A stretch of 64,000 nt of DNA from Protula sp. h YS-2021. Lineage: Eukaryota; Annelida; Polychaeta; Sabellida; Serpulidae. The notes below the pieces were generated by a model. It saw only the letters and a list, made by a program, of their open reading frames with translations, did not search any database and was not told the DNA's origin. Positions 54,795 to 64,000 of this stretch are shown here, piece after piece. Position 1 is the first letter of the stretch, and each line of letters opens with the position of its first letter. The DNA is taken from positions 5,760,264 through 5,824,263 of the forward strand of contig OX457034.1 in assembly GCA_949752745.1 (NCBI GenBank), written 5' to 3'. A program made the translations under genes and the position numbers.

Positions 54795-55400
54795 ATATTC
54801 CCCACAGCCCCCCCCCCCCCCCCCCCCCCCATCAGTTAAACCCGGCCATGAATAGTCAATTAAGAGCTGAAAATTTCCAAGTCCAGTTGGTGCATTTTCC
54901 TTGGACGAACCTGGCCTATTTACAATACCGATCGGTGTTTGTTCCCATAGAAGCTACACAACAAGTTTCATTAAAATCCCTCCAGTTGTTCTTGAGATAT
55001 CGTGTTAACAAACTCATTCCGACGCTGAATAATTTCCAGGATTTGGTAAATTTCGAAGTCCATTTGGTTGATTTTCCTTGGACCAACGTAACCCATTTAC
55101 AACACCGATCCTTGTTAGTGCCCATAGAAGCTACACATCAAGTTTCATTAAAATCCTTGCAGGTGTTCTTGAGCTGATCAGTCAAGCAAGAGCTGAAATT
55201 TTCCATGTCCAGCTGGTCCATTCTCCTTGGACAAACCTGGCTCATTTATAATACCGTGTTTGTTTCCATAGAAGCTACATACCAAGTCTCATTAAAATCC
55301 TTGCAGGAGTTTTTAAGTTATCGTGTTAACAAGCTCTTGACGACAGACCGACCGATACGCGGTCGACCGCATATATTCCCGACAGGTTCTACCCGTGGGG
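54795..55400. repeat. Dispersed repeat, three ~190-bp units after a poly-C tract
   Basis: Poly-C at 54809-54830, then three units with ttttccttggacgaacctgg, cccatagaagctacac, caagtttcattaaaatcc and cttgagatatcgtgttaaca, ending at gttctacccgtggggaataa. The same sequence in reverse orientation is inside the hAT-like element at about 61460-61770. No coding sense. Confidence 0.85.
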
Positions 55401-58285
55401 AATAAACAAAAACCAAAAAAAAAAAAAAATAATAATAATAATAAAAATAACAAATTTCAATATTAGAGTGTCCTGCATTTTAGGAATTTTTTTCCTGACT
55501 TTTTCATGACCATGGCAACCCTGTATGGGCCAAGAAATATTCAAATCGAACGATACATCGTGCATGGCTAAACTGCAAATTGGTCTATAAGCTAAATTCA
55601 TATTCGATTATCATGGCCTATGATGAGAATGCCAGTGAATTGCGTTGCCTTAAGTTTGCAAATAAACCTGGAATATCTGGTATACCTGGTGAAAACGCCG
55701 TTTTCATATTAAAAGAACACATTTTTAGTTTGCCAATTTCAATGTCTCGCTGGAGATGTGCTGTTCAGTTGATGTCTCCCTCCTTGTAATGAAATCAAGG
55801 CTTTTGCTTGCCTTTTGTTTTGTTATGGCATTTTGTTGCTGAAGGGCAGCCATCCCCTCCCAACCTTTAGCCATTTTAGCACAATGGAAATGTCTAAACT
55901 TTGCGGCAAACTTGCGGATCCGATTATGCGTTTTCACCCACCATGCAGTGGAGAAGACCAAATTTCCCGAAAATATCAAAGTGTGAATCCGCTTACTTTA
56001 ATTTTTTGTTAAATACACCTTACCATACTCAATCCCAATTATCTTTTTCATTTTTGTTACTCTGAACGTTTTCAGTTAAAATGAAGAATTCTCTAGCTTT
56101 GATTCGAAACACCAAAAGTGTGCTTCGCTTCTTTTTTCAACTTTCAAGCAGTTCTAAAATCGAAAACTGGGGTAACATCTCATGCGTACAAGTCAATAAA
56201 GACACAGATTAAATAAGTGCTATGTTGACTACAGACATATCGAGGTAGCAATACGTACAATTCTTTTCTTTTCCTATGGCCGGCTTTTAAATATTTTAAA
56301 AGTTTAAAAGCCTCCAGCCAACCTCCATTTTAGGTAAGGCTATGTCACGGCATACACATTAAATAGCTTTACCTTGATTCCGGGATAGACGGTGTGGGTT
56401 ATGCAGAAGGCACGACCAACAGTAGACCGGCAAGCGTCGTTAATAAACGACGTAAAAATTACCCGATACCAAAGCTACTCTAGAGTGGCTTGTGGGAACC
56501 AATTTAGAAAGACAGACGATGTTTCAGGTTTTCTCTATTTTGTCTGAATGCGTGTAATGCAGTTGTTAATATACATAGGGTAAAGAAAAATCTTCTCTTA
56601 TCAGCATGCAATTCCATTAAAAAATGTTACCAGTTTGCTGAAGGGCACAAAAAAAAACTAAAACACATACACACAGAAATAAATATTTTTCTCATATGGA
56701 TAGGAGACGCATAACGCGTATTTGAAATTGTGGTATTCCTTTCAAACGTCTATAAATTTAGGAAAAAAATGTCTTCTTTGCCAGTTAATTTTTGAGCAAT
56801 GTTACTATCAGGCTTTTATTTTTTGAGAATTAGATACTACCTCGAATTCACCGGCTAGTTCAAGATGCAACCCGTGTGTTTCTAATGTATCAGTTTTTTC
56901 AGCTAGCTGCATTAAATGTTAAAATAAACCGTATGTTCTTGGAATTTGCTGGTTGACTCCTTAAAGACATGAAATAAACCAAATTTAATGACGTTTAAAC
57001 TTTCATTTTACTTTTTCGCTTTAATGTAATATGTAAAAAGAATTTTATGAGGCATTAAGTTTGACATCAAATGTGTAAATGAAGAATATTTTTACTGTTT
57101 TTTGGTTTCGTATCTTACCCATTGCTTAAAAAGATTAAAATAAATAGTCTATTTATGTAAATATAGTAGATGTCGAAATACACAATAAATAATAATAGAT
57201 GGGAACAATAATAATATTTCATATAATGATAGTGTTATGTTATTTTAACGTGCTATCTTAAATGATTTCTTTTCCTATCAGGTAGAACCATTAAAATTTG
57301 TAAGAACTGTGGGTTGCCTAAGTTCACTAGGTTTGTGGCGAAAATGCAGTTTGAACTCATTAATATCAGCACGTTTAACTGCATATTCGTTTGATATAAG
57401 CAGGTTATGTTTGTCTGTAACATTCCTTGTAAGCATTTATCAACTTTTAGACAACAGAGTTTGATAGATAATTACCGTTACCTTTGCACAGCTTGACCTC
57501 AACAAATAAATGAAATATGAAGCAGAATACGCACAAGGGAATTCCTTGTTAGCAATCAAAATTGCTGCGTTTGGAAAGTTAGCTTGTGTAAAAGTAATGT
57601 TGGGCATAATTTAAAGAACTGACGGTATCTCTACTTCTAGAACGATGGTAAATATTTTATTGTACTGATATTTTCAATTTATCATAGTCATTTTCTGAAA
57701 ATTATTTCATTTCGTGTTTGGGTCTTTTCTTTAGAAGGGACAATTTATCACTTTTTATTTACTTTAACAATGGGTGGCTTTTGCATTTTGTATTAGCAAT
57801 TTTATGGTGTCATGTCACAATTAAGGTAATGTAATAATCTACCTTCCTCGCACAGTTTACAGGATACTATAAAGGCGAAATTCTAAGTTTAGTTAGGCAA
57901 CGCTACAACTTGTGAGTTGCGCAAAATGTTCTTGGGGGTTATACAATTTTTTAAACACATAGGTAAATAGTCAATATTTTTCTTGATGCGGTCAAGGTCG
58001 TTAATATTGTAAACAAACCAAACAAGGTGTCTGTTCAGTTTTACGAGTGTATAATTCACAAAAATGGGACTTCATGTTAAGTTACATTTTTTTATAAACG
58101 TTAGGACGGACGTGACTTATTTTTTGGTGCGCTCATATCGTCGGTGGGAGGGAGGGGGCGGGATTGCCGGACAATCTCACTGGACTCGTACATGCTGTGA
58201 CAGCGATTGTATATGTAAACCCCAGGTGCCTCCGCGGTGTAGTGTTTTTTGAAGCTACGATTGTATGTGACATAAGCCAATTCGC
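55400..58285. other. A/T-rich intergenic sequence
   Basis: Between EMSY and CEP19. No credible open frame, RNA gene or element seen. Confidence 0.6.
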
Positions 58286-58287
58286 AC

Positions 58288-58610
58288 TTTGACTTTCGCC
58301 AAGAAGTTTTTGCATTTCGGCTGAATTCAGGGATAAGGATATAAAGAAGTGATAGAAAAAAGAAAAACGGCACAAATCAACAAAATTCAATTTTGCCAGA
58401 AACACATTCACATGCTGGTTATTAAAGGGACTGAATAATACGTAAAATAGTTTTTAAAAGATCACATGATGGCTTTATAAATTTGAAAGTGTGCATGTTG
58501 AAAGAAAATTAGAATTTTGATGTTTTTCTAATATCATTTCTTTTATAATTTATCTCAACAAATTTTCAGTCAAAACACCACCTCTACCGGAAAGACCTGA
58601 AAGTACGAAT
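58288..58610. repeat. Dispersed repeat, second copy of 118-440
   Basis: Same orientation and landmarks as 118-440 (cggctgaattcag, ttattaaagggactgaata, aaagtgtgcatgttgaaag), with scattered substitutions and small indels. Confidence 0.85.
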
Positions 58611-59286
58611 TAGCTTATTGGTGTACTCGTAACATTACAGAGTGCATTTTAATACAACTGATCTTCAAGTCAGTAACAAAGAAGCGAGGCCTTTGTAAAT
58701 ATGGTTTGGAAGAGTTTATTGAAGAGTTTGTTTCACTCTGAAAATGCAGTTTTGTGTATAAATACTTTCTTCCTTTTAAATAGACCAAAATTTATGTCGC
58801 CTTTCGCCAATTTATAGTACGAACCCAACCGTTGAAGTGAAACTGCAATCGGCATATTCGAACTGCTCGTTGGCACAAGCATTATAAAGATTTCGCAATC
58901 TACTAAAGGGTCAACTAAAACAAATTTTCTTTCAATTAACAAAAACTTTACATGTTAAAAATCTAGTTGGTTGTAAACGTTGTCTCAGTGCTTCATGCAA
59001 CTTGGTCACGGTTTTAAATCGATCAGACGTTGGAACCAACGTTATCTCTTAGGTCTTTGTGACAGAGGTGTCGTTTCGATTGCAAATTCATTGGGCTAAG
59101 AGTACTAAAAAATTCCCATTTTCGTTCAGTATACGCACTTTAGAAAAGACTAATAAATCAGCTGAGTGTTCAAAACTATTTTACATATTTTACAAGTTTT
59201 AAGGCAGAATTTGGATGGGATTGTGGCAAAATCGACATTTCACTGTAATTTAAAGTAAACAATTAATCTTCAAATTGTTCCAGAAA

Positions 59287-59474
59287 ATGACTACGCGAGA
59301 GATTGTGCCACAGAAATGTGGAGTGCGTTTTGATCCACCAGCTGTTATTCTGACGTACACAATTAAACCATCAGGAAAGCTTCGTCGTCGCACTATGCCG
59401 CTGCGTAATTTCAACAAAAATTCCGGGGTCTCGCGCGTAGCAGAGGAACTGAAAAACAATTCGCGTCATAAGCA
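59287..59474 (+). CDS. CEP19: CEP19 exon 1
   Basis: 62 codons plus CA, from [20 protein letters not shown] to NNSRHK. The donor is AAGCA|gtgagt; the leftover CA plus G of exon 2 encodes glutamine. Confidence 0.94.
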
Positions 59475-60220
59475 GTGAGTTTGTTTCAAAAGCAAGCTAA
59501 ATAATCTGTAAACTGTGGGACAATTAAGTGCAATGTGGCAATGCATTTCTCGGCATTCTGCTGTTTGTCATGGATTAGAATATGACGTTGATTAAATTGC
59601 TATCCAGGGTACACACTTGACAACTTAAATTTATTGCACAATAGTTCACAGTCTCCTGTCGTATTGAAATTCGTTGTGATAATTCTTCTTTCTGAACAGG
59701 TTTCTGGAAAAAGTTCCGTTGTCACAGTTAGACAAATTGGTGTCTGTTATCCGTGACAAACTGAGCGGCGTTTCGCTAGAAGCAAGTTTAAAACGCAACG
59801 AGGATATACATCATATTGACCCTGATGAAGACCTAAATAAGGTTTGAAAATATGTTGATTTATTTACGTAGTGGTTCCGATAAGTTTCGAAAGAGTGATG
59901 TCAAAAAATGAAAGCATAGAATAAACACATTTATTGTATTATAAAATATTTATTATGCACTTTACGCCCTGTAGGAAAGCATGCAGTTATGATAAAGCTT
60001 TAGCGATGGCCAGTTGGTGTGATAATTACTTTGCTTAATTTGAAAGGTTGATGCTGAAGTGTTGAAACGAAAGAAAGCCATAATGGAGGAGTCCTTTAAC
60101 AAGAACTGTAAGAAAATCGGTGACCCCGGTTTTCAGTATGACATTGAAGTCGACTTCGATACAGGAGGCGCCATCGAAACTTGTGAATGGGACAGTGGAG
60201 ACGATGATAACGAGTTCTAA
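59287..60220 (+). CDS. CEP19: CEP19, centrosomal protein of 19 kDa (three exons, complete)
   Basis: CEP19 sits at the mother centriole and ciliary base, where in mammals it recruits the small GTPase RABL2 (with FGFR1OP) to load intraflagellar transport complexes. Exons 59287-59474, 59700-59841 and 60047-60220 join to 504 nt, 167 residues; the human protein is about the same length. Conserved pieces are [64 protein letters not shown] and the acidic end [20 protein letters not shown] followed by DSGDDDNEF. Each matches human CEP19 as I remember it, in order. The ATG at 59287 is the first in frame; an acceptor-like ttccag just before it suggests a 5' UTR intron. It is divergent to EMSY, 5 kb away. 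A hAT-like transposon lies 276 bp after the stop. Confidence 0.95.
59700..59841 (+). CDS. CEP19: CEP19 exon 2
   Basis: Acceptor ttctgaacag|GTTTCT. It encodes [20 protein letters not shown] and then [20 protein letters not shown] and PDEDLNK. Donor AATAAG|gtttga, phase 0. Confidence 0.94.
60047..60220 (+). CDS. CEP19: CEP19 exon 3 and stop
   Basis: Acceptor tttgaaag|GTTGAT, a weak pyrimidine tract but the correct phase and homology. Encodes [20 protein letters not shown] through [14 protein letters not shown] to DDNEF and a TAA at 60218. Confidence 0.93.
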   Translation, partial: VDAEVLKRKKAIMEESFNKNCKKIGDPGFQYDIEVDFDTGGAIETCEWDSGDDDNEF

Positions 60221-60488
60221 GACCGTTCCCGAGGGGGGTGGGGAGAGGTACGTGCGGTGGATTAAAGAATGTTACTGTGACCTTTGGGACTAGATGCTGT
60301 CATCGTTGGGCCAAGAAGACGCATGCATGTTGAGGGACAGTTTGCGATCAGTAATAATCCGGACTCTGGGATAGGAAGTCAGGTGTCTGAAGAAATGTTT
60401 GGAGGGGAGAGGAGGTGCTATTCAAACCGGCGACTCTTTAATATAATACGTTGTTTTACCTCAATAATTAAAACAGTAGTATGGGACA

Positions 60489-60496
60489 GTTAGAAC
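60489..60496. repeat. Target-site duplication, left (gttagaac)
   Basis: Perfect 8-bp match to 62088-62095. Confidence 0.93.
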
Positions 60497-62087
60497 CAGG
60501 GCTCGAACTTAACTATTTTTGACTCGGAGCCATCGGGCTAACGGGTCTGAAAATCTGGGAGCCCGACCCAAAATCTGGGAGCCCCGAGTATACATGTTTG
60601 ATTAAATGAAAAAAAAAGGAAAAAAAAAAAAAAAAAGCCCGGAAGGGGCTTATGGATTGCGCTCTGTCCGTCTGTCTATCTGTCCGTCCGTCTGTTACCA
60701 TTCATTCGTCTTAGATGTGTAGGCCGTTTGGTCTGAAAGTTTACAGGACTCACCCCCATGGTCGTAGCTTAATGCACACCAATTTTTTTGGCGTTCCGAT
60801 AATTTTTTTTAATTTTAGTGTTTTCAATACTGTTTTTAAACTTTGTTTGTGCGATATCTCAAAAACAGCCCATCAGTTCTTCACCATACCTTGGAGAAAG
60901 AAAGACCATATAGTGCAGATTTGCACTGAGGAATTGTTTTGATTTTTTTTTCTTCAAAAATTGAATTTTTGACGAATTTAGAAATTTTCACTTAGGTGTT
61001 TTTTTAACTGTTTTGGACTTTGTTTACGCGATGTCTCTAAAACATTTCATCAGATCTTCATCAAACCTTTTAGAAAGAAAGACCATACTGTGACGATCAT
61101 CACTAAAGGGTTATTTTTTATTTTTGTCAAAAATTGAATTTTTGACGAACTTTTGGTATTTTGGCACTTTGGTTTGTTTTTAGCTGTTTTGGACTTTGTT
61201 CAAGCGAAATCTCTAAAACAGTTCATCGGATCTTCTCCAAACCCTGGAATTAGAAAGACCAGATAGTGCACATCATCACGAAGGTTGATTCTGATTAAAA
61301 ATTGTATTTTGAACATTTTTTTTTTTAATTTCACTTTGATGTGTTTTTAACTTTTTGACTATGTGCACACGGTATCTTAGAGATAGCGAATTCGATTTTG
61401 ATCAAATCTAGGAAGGAAGAAAACCCTATAGTGTAGATGGTCACTGAAGTAGTGGGTCTGTCTGGTAAATGGGTTAGGTTGGCCCAAGGAAAATGATCCA
61501 AATGCACTTTGAAATATACCAATCCTGGAAATTATTCAGCATCGGAATGAGTTTGTTAATACGACATCTCCAGAACAACTGCAGGGATTTTAATGAAACT
61601 TGGTATGCAGCTTCTATGGGAACAAACACAGATCGGGTTTTAAATGGGCCAGGTTCGTCCATGGAAAATGCACCAACTGGACTTAGAAAATTTCAGCTCT
61701 TGATTGACTATTGATGACCGTGTTTAACTGATTGGGGCCTGTGGGGAATATGTGGGCTATGCACACTGCTCTAGTTCCACAATGTAGTCCTGAAATGTTT
61801 CAAAGCTGATTTCTTATCAATTATGAACAAATTCATTGTGGAGAAACCTAATGTGCTCTAGCGTGCAGTTCTCAAAGCATGGATTTCTCATAAAATAATT
61901 AAAAATAATGAAGTTCATTGTTAAGTTTCTGACGTCACAATAAATAAAATCCGATTTCAGTATTGTAAAAAAAAAAAAATACCGGATTTTCCGGGAGCCA
62001 GCCGGGCTCCGAGATCCAAAAATCTCGGAGCCCGGCGCGAAATCTGGGAGCCTCGGGCTTCCGGGCTCCCACTAATTTCGAGCCCTG
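60497..62087. mobile_element. 1.59-kb hAT-like non-autonomous transposon downstream of CEP19
   Basis: Starts cagggctcgaa and ends ttcgagccctg (11-bp inverted repeat) with an 8-bp duplication gttagaac on each side; 8-bp duplications and CAG...CTG ends are hAT hallmarks. Next to each end are short repeats of aatctgggagcccg and its inverse ctcggagcccgg. The interior has an A-run, cgtctgtccgtccg motifs, diverged ~190-bp repeats (ggactttgtt...gcgatatctc) and a reversed copy of the 54795-55400 repeat. No transposase frame. Confidence 0.88.
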
Positions 62088-62394
62088 GTTAGAACTTACA
62101 CATAACCAAATACAAATGGAAGTTTTTGTCTCAGTTCTCAACGGATAGTTTACTTTCCCCTAGTGTCTTAGGTTTTTAGTTTGTACTTATACATTATTGT
62201 AAATTATTTTTATGTTCAAGATTCCGTCCAGTGAATGATTGAGCATTCCGTACATTTCTTTAATTCAATGATTCATAAGTTCAATGAAGTACGGTAATTA
62301 GGTATTTTGCATTCATGGTGTGGCAGTAAGTAAACGAGCATTGCAGGTAAAGACAGTTGTACTGAGACACTTGTCACTTTGGGACCTATGAAAT

Positions 62395-62750
62395 AAATGC
62401 AAAGTACTGCACAACAGTATGAGCCAAATGCAAAGTACTGCACAGTACCGGTCAAATGCAAAGTACTGCACAGTACCAGCCAAATGCAAAGTACAGTAAA
62501 ACCTCCATATAAGGAAAACCTTCGGGACCGCGAAAAGTGTTCCTTCTATCGAGGTTGTTCTCTATTTAGAGGTTTTAATTTGTATAAATAATACCAACTG
62601 GGGCCAAAATTTCTGTTCCTTAAACGGAGGATGTTCCTTAATGTGAGGTGTTCCCTAACGGAGGTTTTACTGACTGCACAGTACCGGGCAAATGCAAAGT
62701 ACTGCACAGTACTGGTCAAATGCAAAGTACTGCACAGTATCGGCCAAATC
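62395..62750. repeat. ~28-bp tandem repeat (caaatgcaaagtactgcaca)
   Basis: Seven or so units of caaatgcaaagtactgcaca plus gtaccggt, interrupted by the element at 62494-62672. Confidence 0.9.
62494..62672. mobile_element. 179-bp MITE with pogo/Tigger-like ends
   Basis: Ends cagtaaaacctcc and ggaggttttactg. The left flank is ta, as expected for the Tc1/mariner group. The right flank reads ac, so the TA duplication is not intact there. Too short to code. Confidence 0.75.
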
Positions 62751-63049
62751 TATCGGTTACTAGTCTGCCTTTTTTTATAAGATTTTACGATGGAACAATT
62801 CTTGTGACCTAATTTTAGATGCTCTGTTCAGTTTACAGTTGTACATTCGTAGTTTAAGATGCGAGACTTCTGTTTACCTCGGTGTAATAGCTTATTTCAC
62901 TTGATGTTCTCAGTTATTAATTTTGTTCCTCCTTATTGGACATAATTATTTATTGATATAAATGTTAACGAAATAGTTGTGCGAGTTTTTTTTTTACTTA
63001 TCTGTAGGGACGTTCAATAATAAAACCACACAAGTGGGAGGTGTGGTTC

Positions 63050-63245
63050 AAAACACCCTCCTATATCCTAAACACTCTCCCGTGGTCCGAAACACCCTCC
63101 CGTGATCCGAAACACCCTTTCGTAGTCGAAACAACTTCCTGTGGCCCGAAATATATTCCCGTGGTCTGAAACACCCTCCCGTGGTCAGAAACAACCTCCC
63201 GTAGCCAAAACACTCTCCCGTGGTCCGAAACACCGTGCCGTAGCC
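63050..63245. repeat. ~20-bp imperfect tandem repeat (ccgaaacaccctcccgtggt)
   Basis: About nine or ten diverged units. Non-coding. Confidence 0.85.
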
Positions 63246-64000
63246 TATGGTACTGACACTAGGTAGCATGACGTTTTTTGACATTGGGAGAGTGATATGC
63301 GTCGCGAAAATACTACTGAATTTTGGTTTTGTCAGTTCATAGCGAAGGGCTAAACATTGAAAAAAAACATGCCTGATGATTTATCTCAACGAGTCGCATC
63401 CCAGCGTTCCCATGCACAACCCATACACATCTGATTTTCAACAGTGTCATTCATCCATTTTTCCTTAAAAAACAACAACACAAACTGTTTTTACCAGTTT
63501 CTGTCTTCTTTTTATATTTCTTTTATTTATTTTAATGTTTCGTTTTAACCACCAATATAACATTGAAATGTGGTTTTAAAAAATCGGAGTAAATGCGACC
63601 AGCAAGGGTCACCGCTGCAAAACTTCAGAGACTCGGCAACACCAAGCCCCACAAGATATATATATATATATACGGACGAAAGGGCGGGGGTAAGGGGTAT
63701 GGAGCTGCGCCTTGATATTACAGTACATAGGCAACGTCATACATTTTACACGACAGTTTGGAGCAGGGAGGGGGGACGAGTCCGATATTTTTTGTGTACC
63801 TATTTTATTAGTGATCCTTTAAGTTCCTTGTTCTGGTGCTCAAGAGTTACCATGGAAACTCAGAATGCTGTGACTACAGAAGAAAAAAAAGCACTCCCAA
63901 AAGTGAAATGAGAGATTCAACAACTTTCAGATATCCTCAATAGAAATATCGTCCCATATATTGAAATATAAGCAGGTATAATTCCTTTGGCTCCTGCAAA
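63246..64000. other. Right-edge sequence, no gene recognised
   Basis: Contains a (TA)n run at 63656-63672 and short open frames without recognisable similarity. Nothing else supported. Confidence 0.5.

Noticed and set aside
55580..56012. Short intergenic frames on both strands
   Set aside because: Under 90 codons, overlapping on opposite strands, with no homology or splice support.
63570..63911. 113-codon open frame near the right edge
   Set aside because: No recognisable similarity. It runs through a (TA)n tract, and composition is like the surrounding non-coding DNA.

Overview
This is animal nuclear DNA: genes with short exons, consensus GT/AG introns, long introns full of tandem repeats, DNA-transposon remnants and no prokaryotic features. 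Proteins and repeat content fit an invertebrate, probably marine, but I cannot name the species. Two protein-coding genes are recognisable. The first is an EMSY-type chromatin repressor (BRCA2-interacting transcriptional repressor) on the minus strand. Its start codon is at 54281, and 20 exons can be followed down to position 504, with intron phase agreeing at every junction. The joined reading frame is 978 codons and runs off the left edge, so the C-terminus is missing. The second is CEP19, a centrosome and cilium-base protein on the plus strand. It has three exons (59287-60220) and looks complete at 167 residues. The two genes are head to head, about 5 kb apart.

Layout from left to right. 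1-4.3 kb: EMSY exons 20, 19, 18 and 17, with a donor-bearing minisatellite beside exon 18. 4.5-11.5 kb and 11.7-18.7 kb: two near-identical copies of exons 12-16 separated by exactly 200 N. They differ mainly in tandem-repeat copy number and homopolymer length, so I read them as two unmerged, overlapping (probably allelic) contigs. 18.7-21.5 kb: exons 11 to 6. 21.5-50.5 kb: one 29-kb intron made of a 114-bp satellite (22.26-36.2 kb), A/T-rich arrays with hairpin tails (36.2-38.05 kb), a TIR element (38.3-40.1 kb) and a 54-bp minisatellite (40.1-50.5 kb) carrying twelve copies of a small inverted-repeat element. 50.5-54.3 kb: exons 5 to 1, with a 1.2-kb TIR transposon in intron 2. 54.3-59.3 kb: intergenic. 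59.3-60.2 kb: CEP19. 60.5-62.1 kb: a hAT-like insertion with a perfect 8-bp target duplication. 62.1-64 kb: small repeats.

The most unusual pattern is that four EMSY exons (5, 12, 16 and 18) run directly into minisatellites whose unit is a copy of that exon's own 3' end plus its splice donor. The exon-5 array is 54 bp (18 codons) and amplifies the conserved V-V-V-L-P-S-G motif in frame. The exon-18 array alternates units with an intact GT donor and units with a dead AT donor. Units of the exon-16 and exon-18 arrays could in principle act as in-frame 48-nt and 18-nt cassettes. Whether any is spliced cannot be decided from DNA alone; long-read RNA would settle it.

The two genes have no evident functional link: EMSY acts in chromatin repression through HP1 and SIN3/KDM5-type complexes, and CEP19 acts at the centriole in ciliogenesis. 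Most long open frames in the window are by-products of repeat units whose length is a multiple of three (114, 54, 30 and 171 bp).
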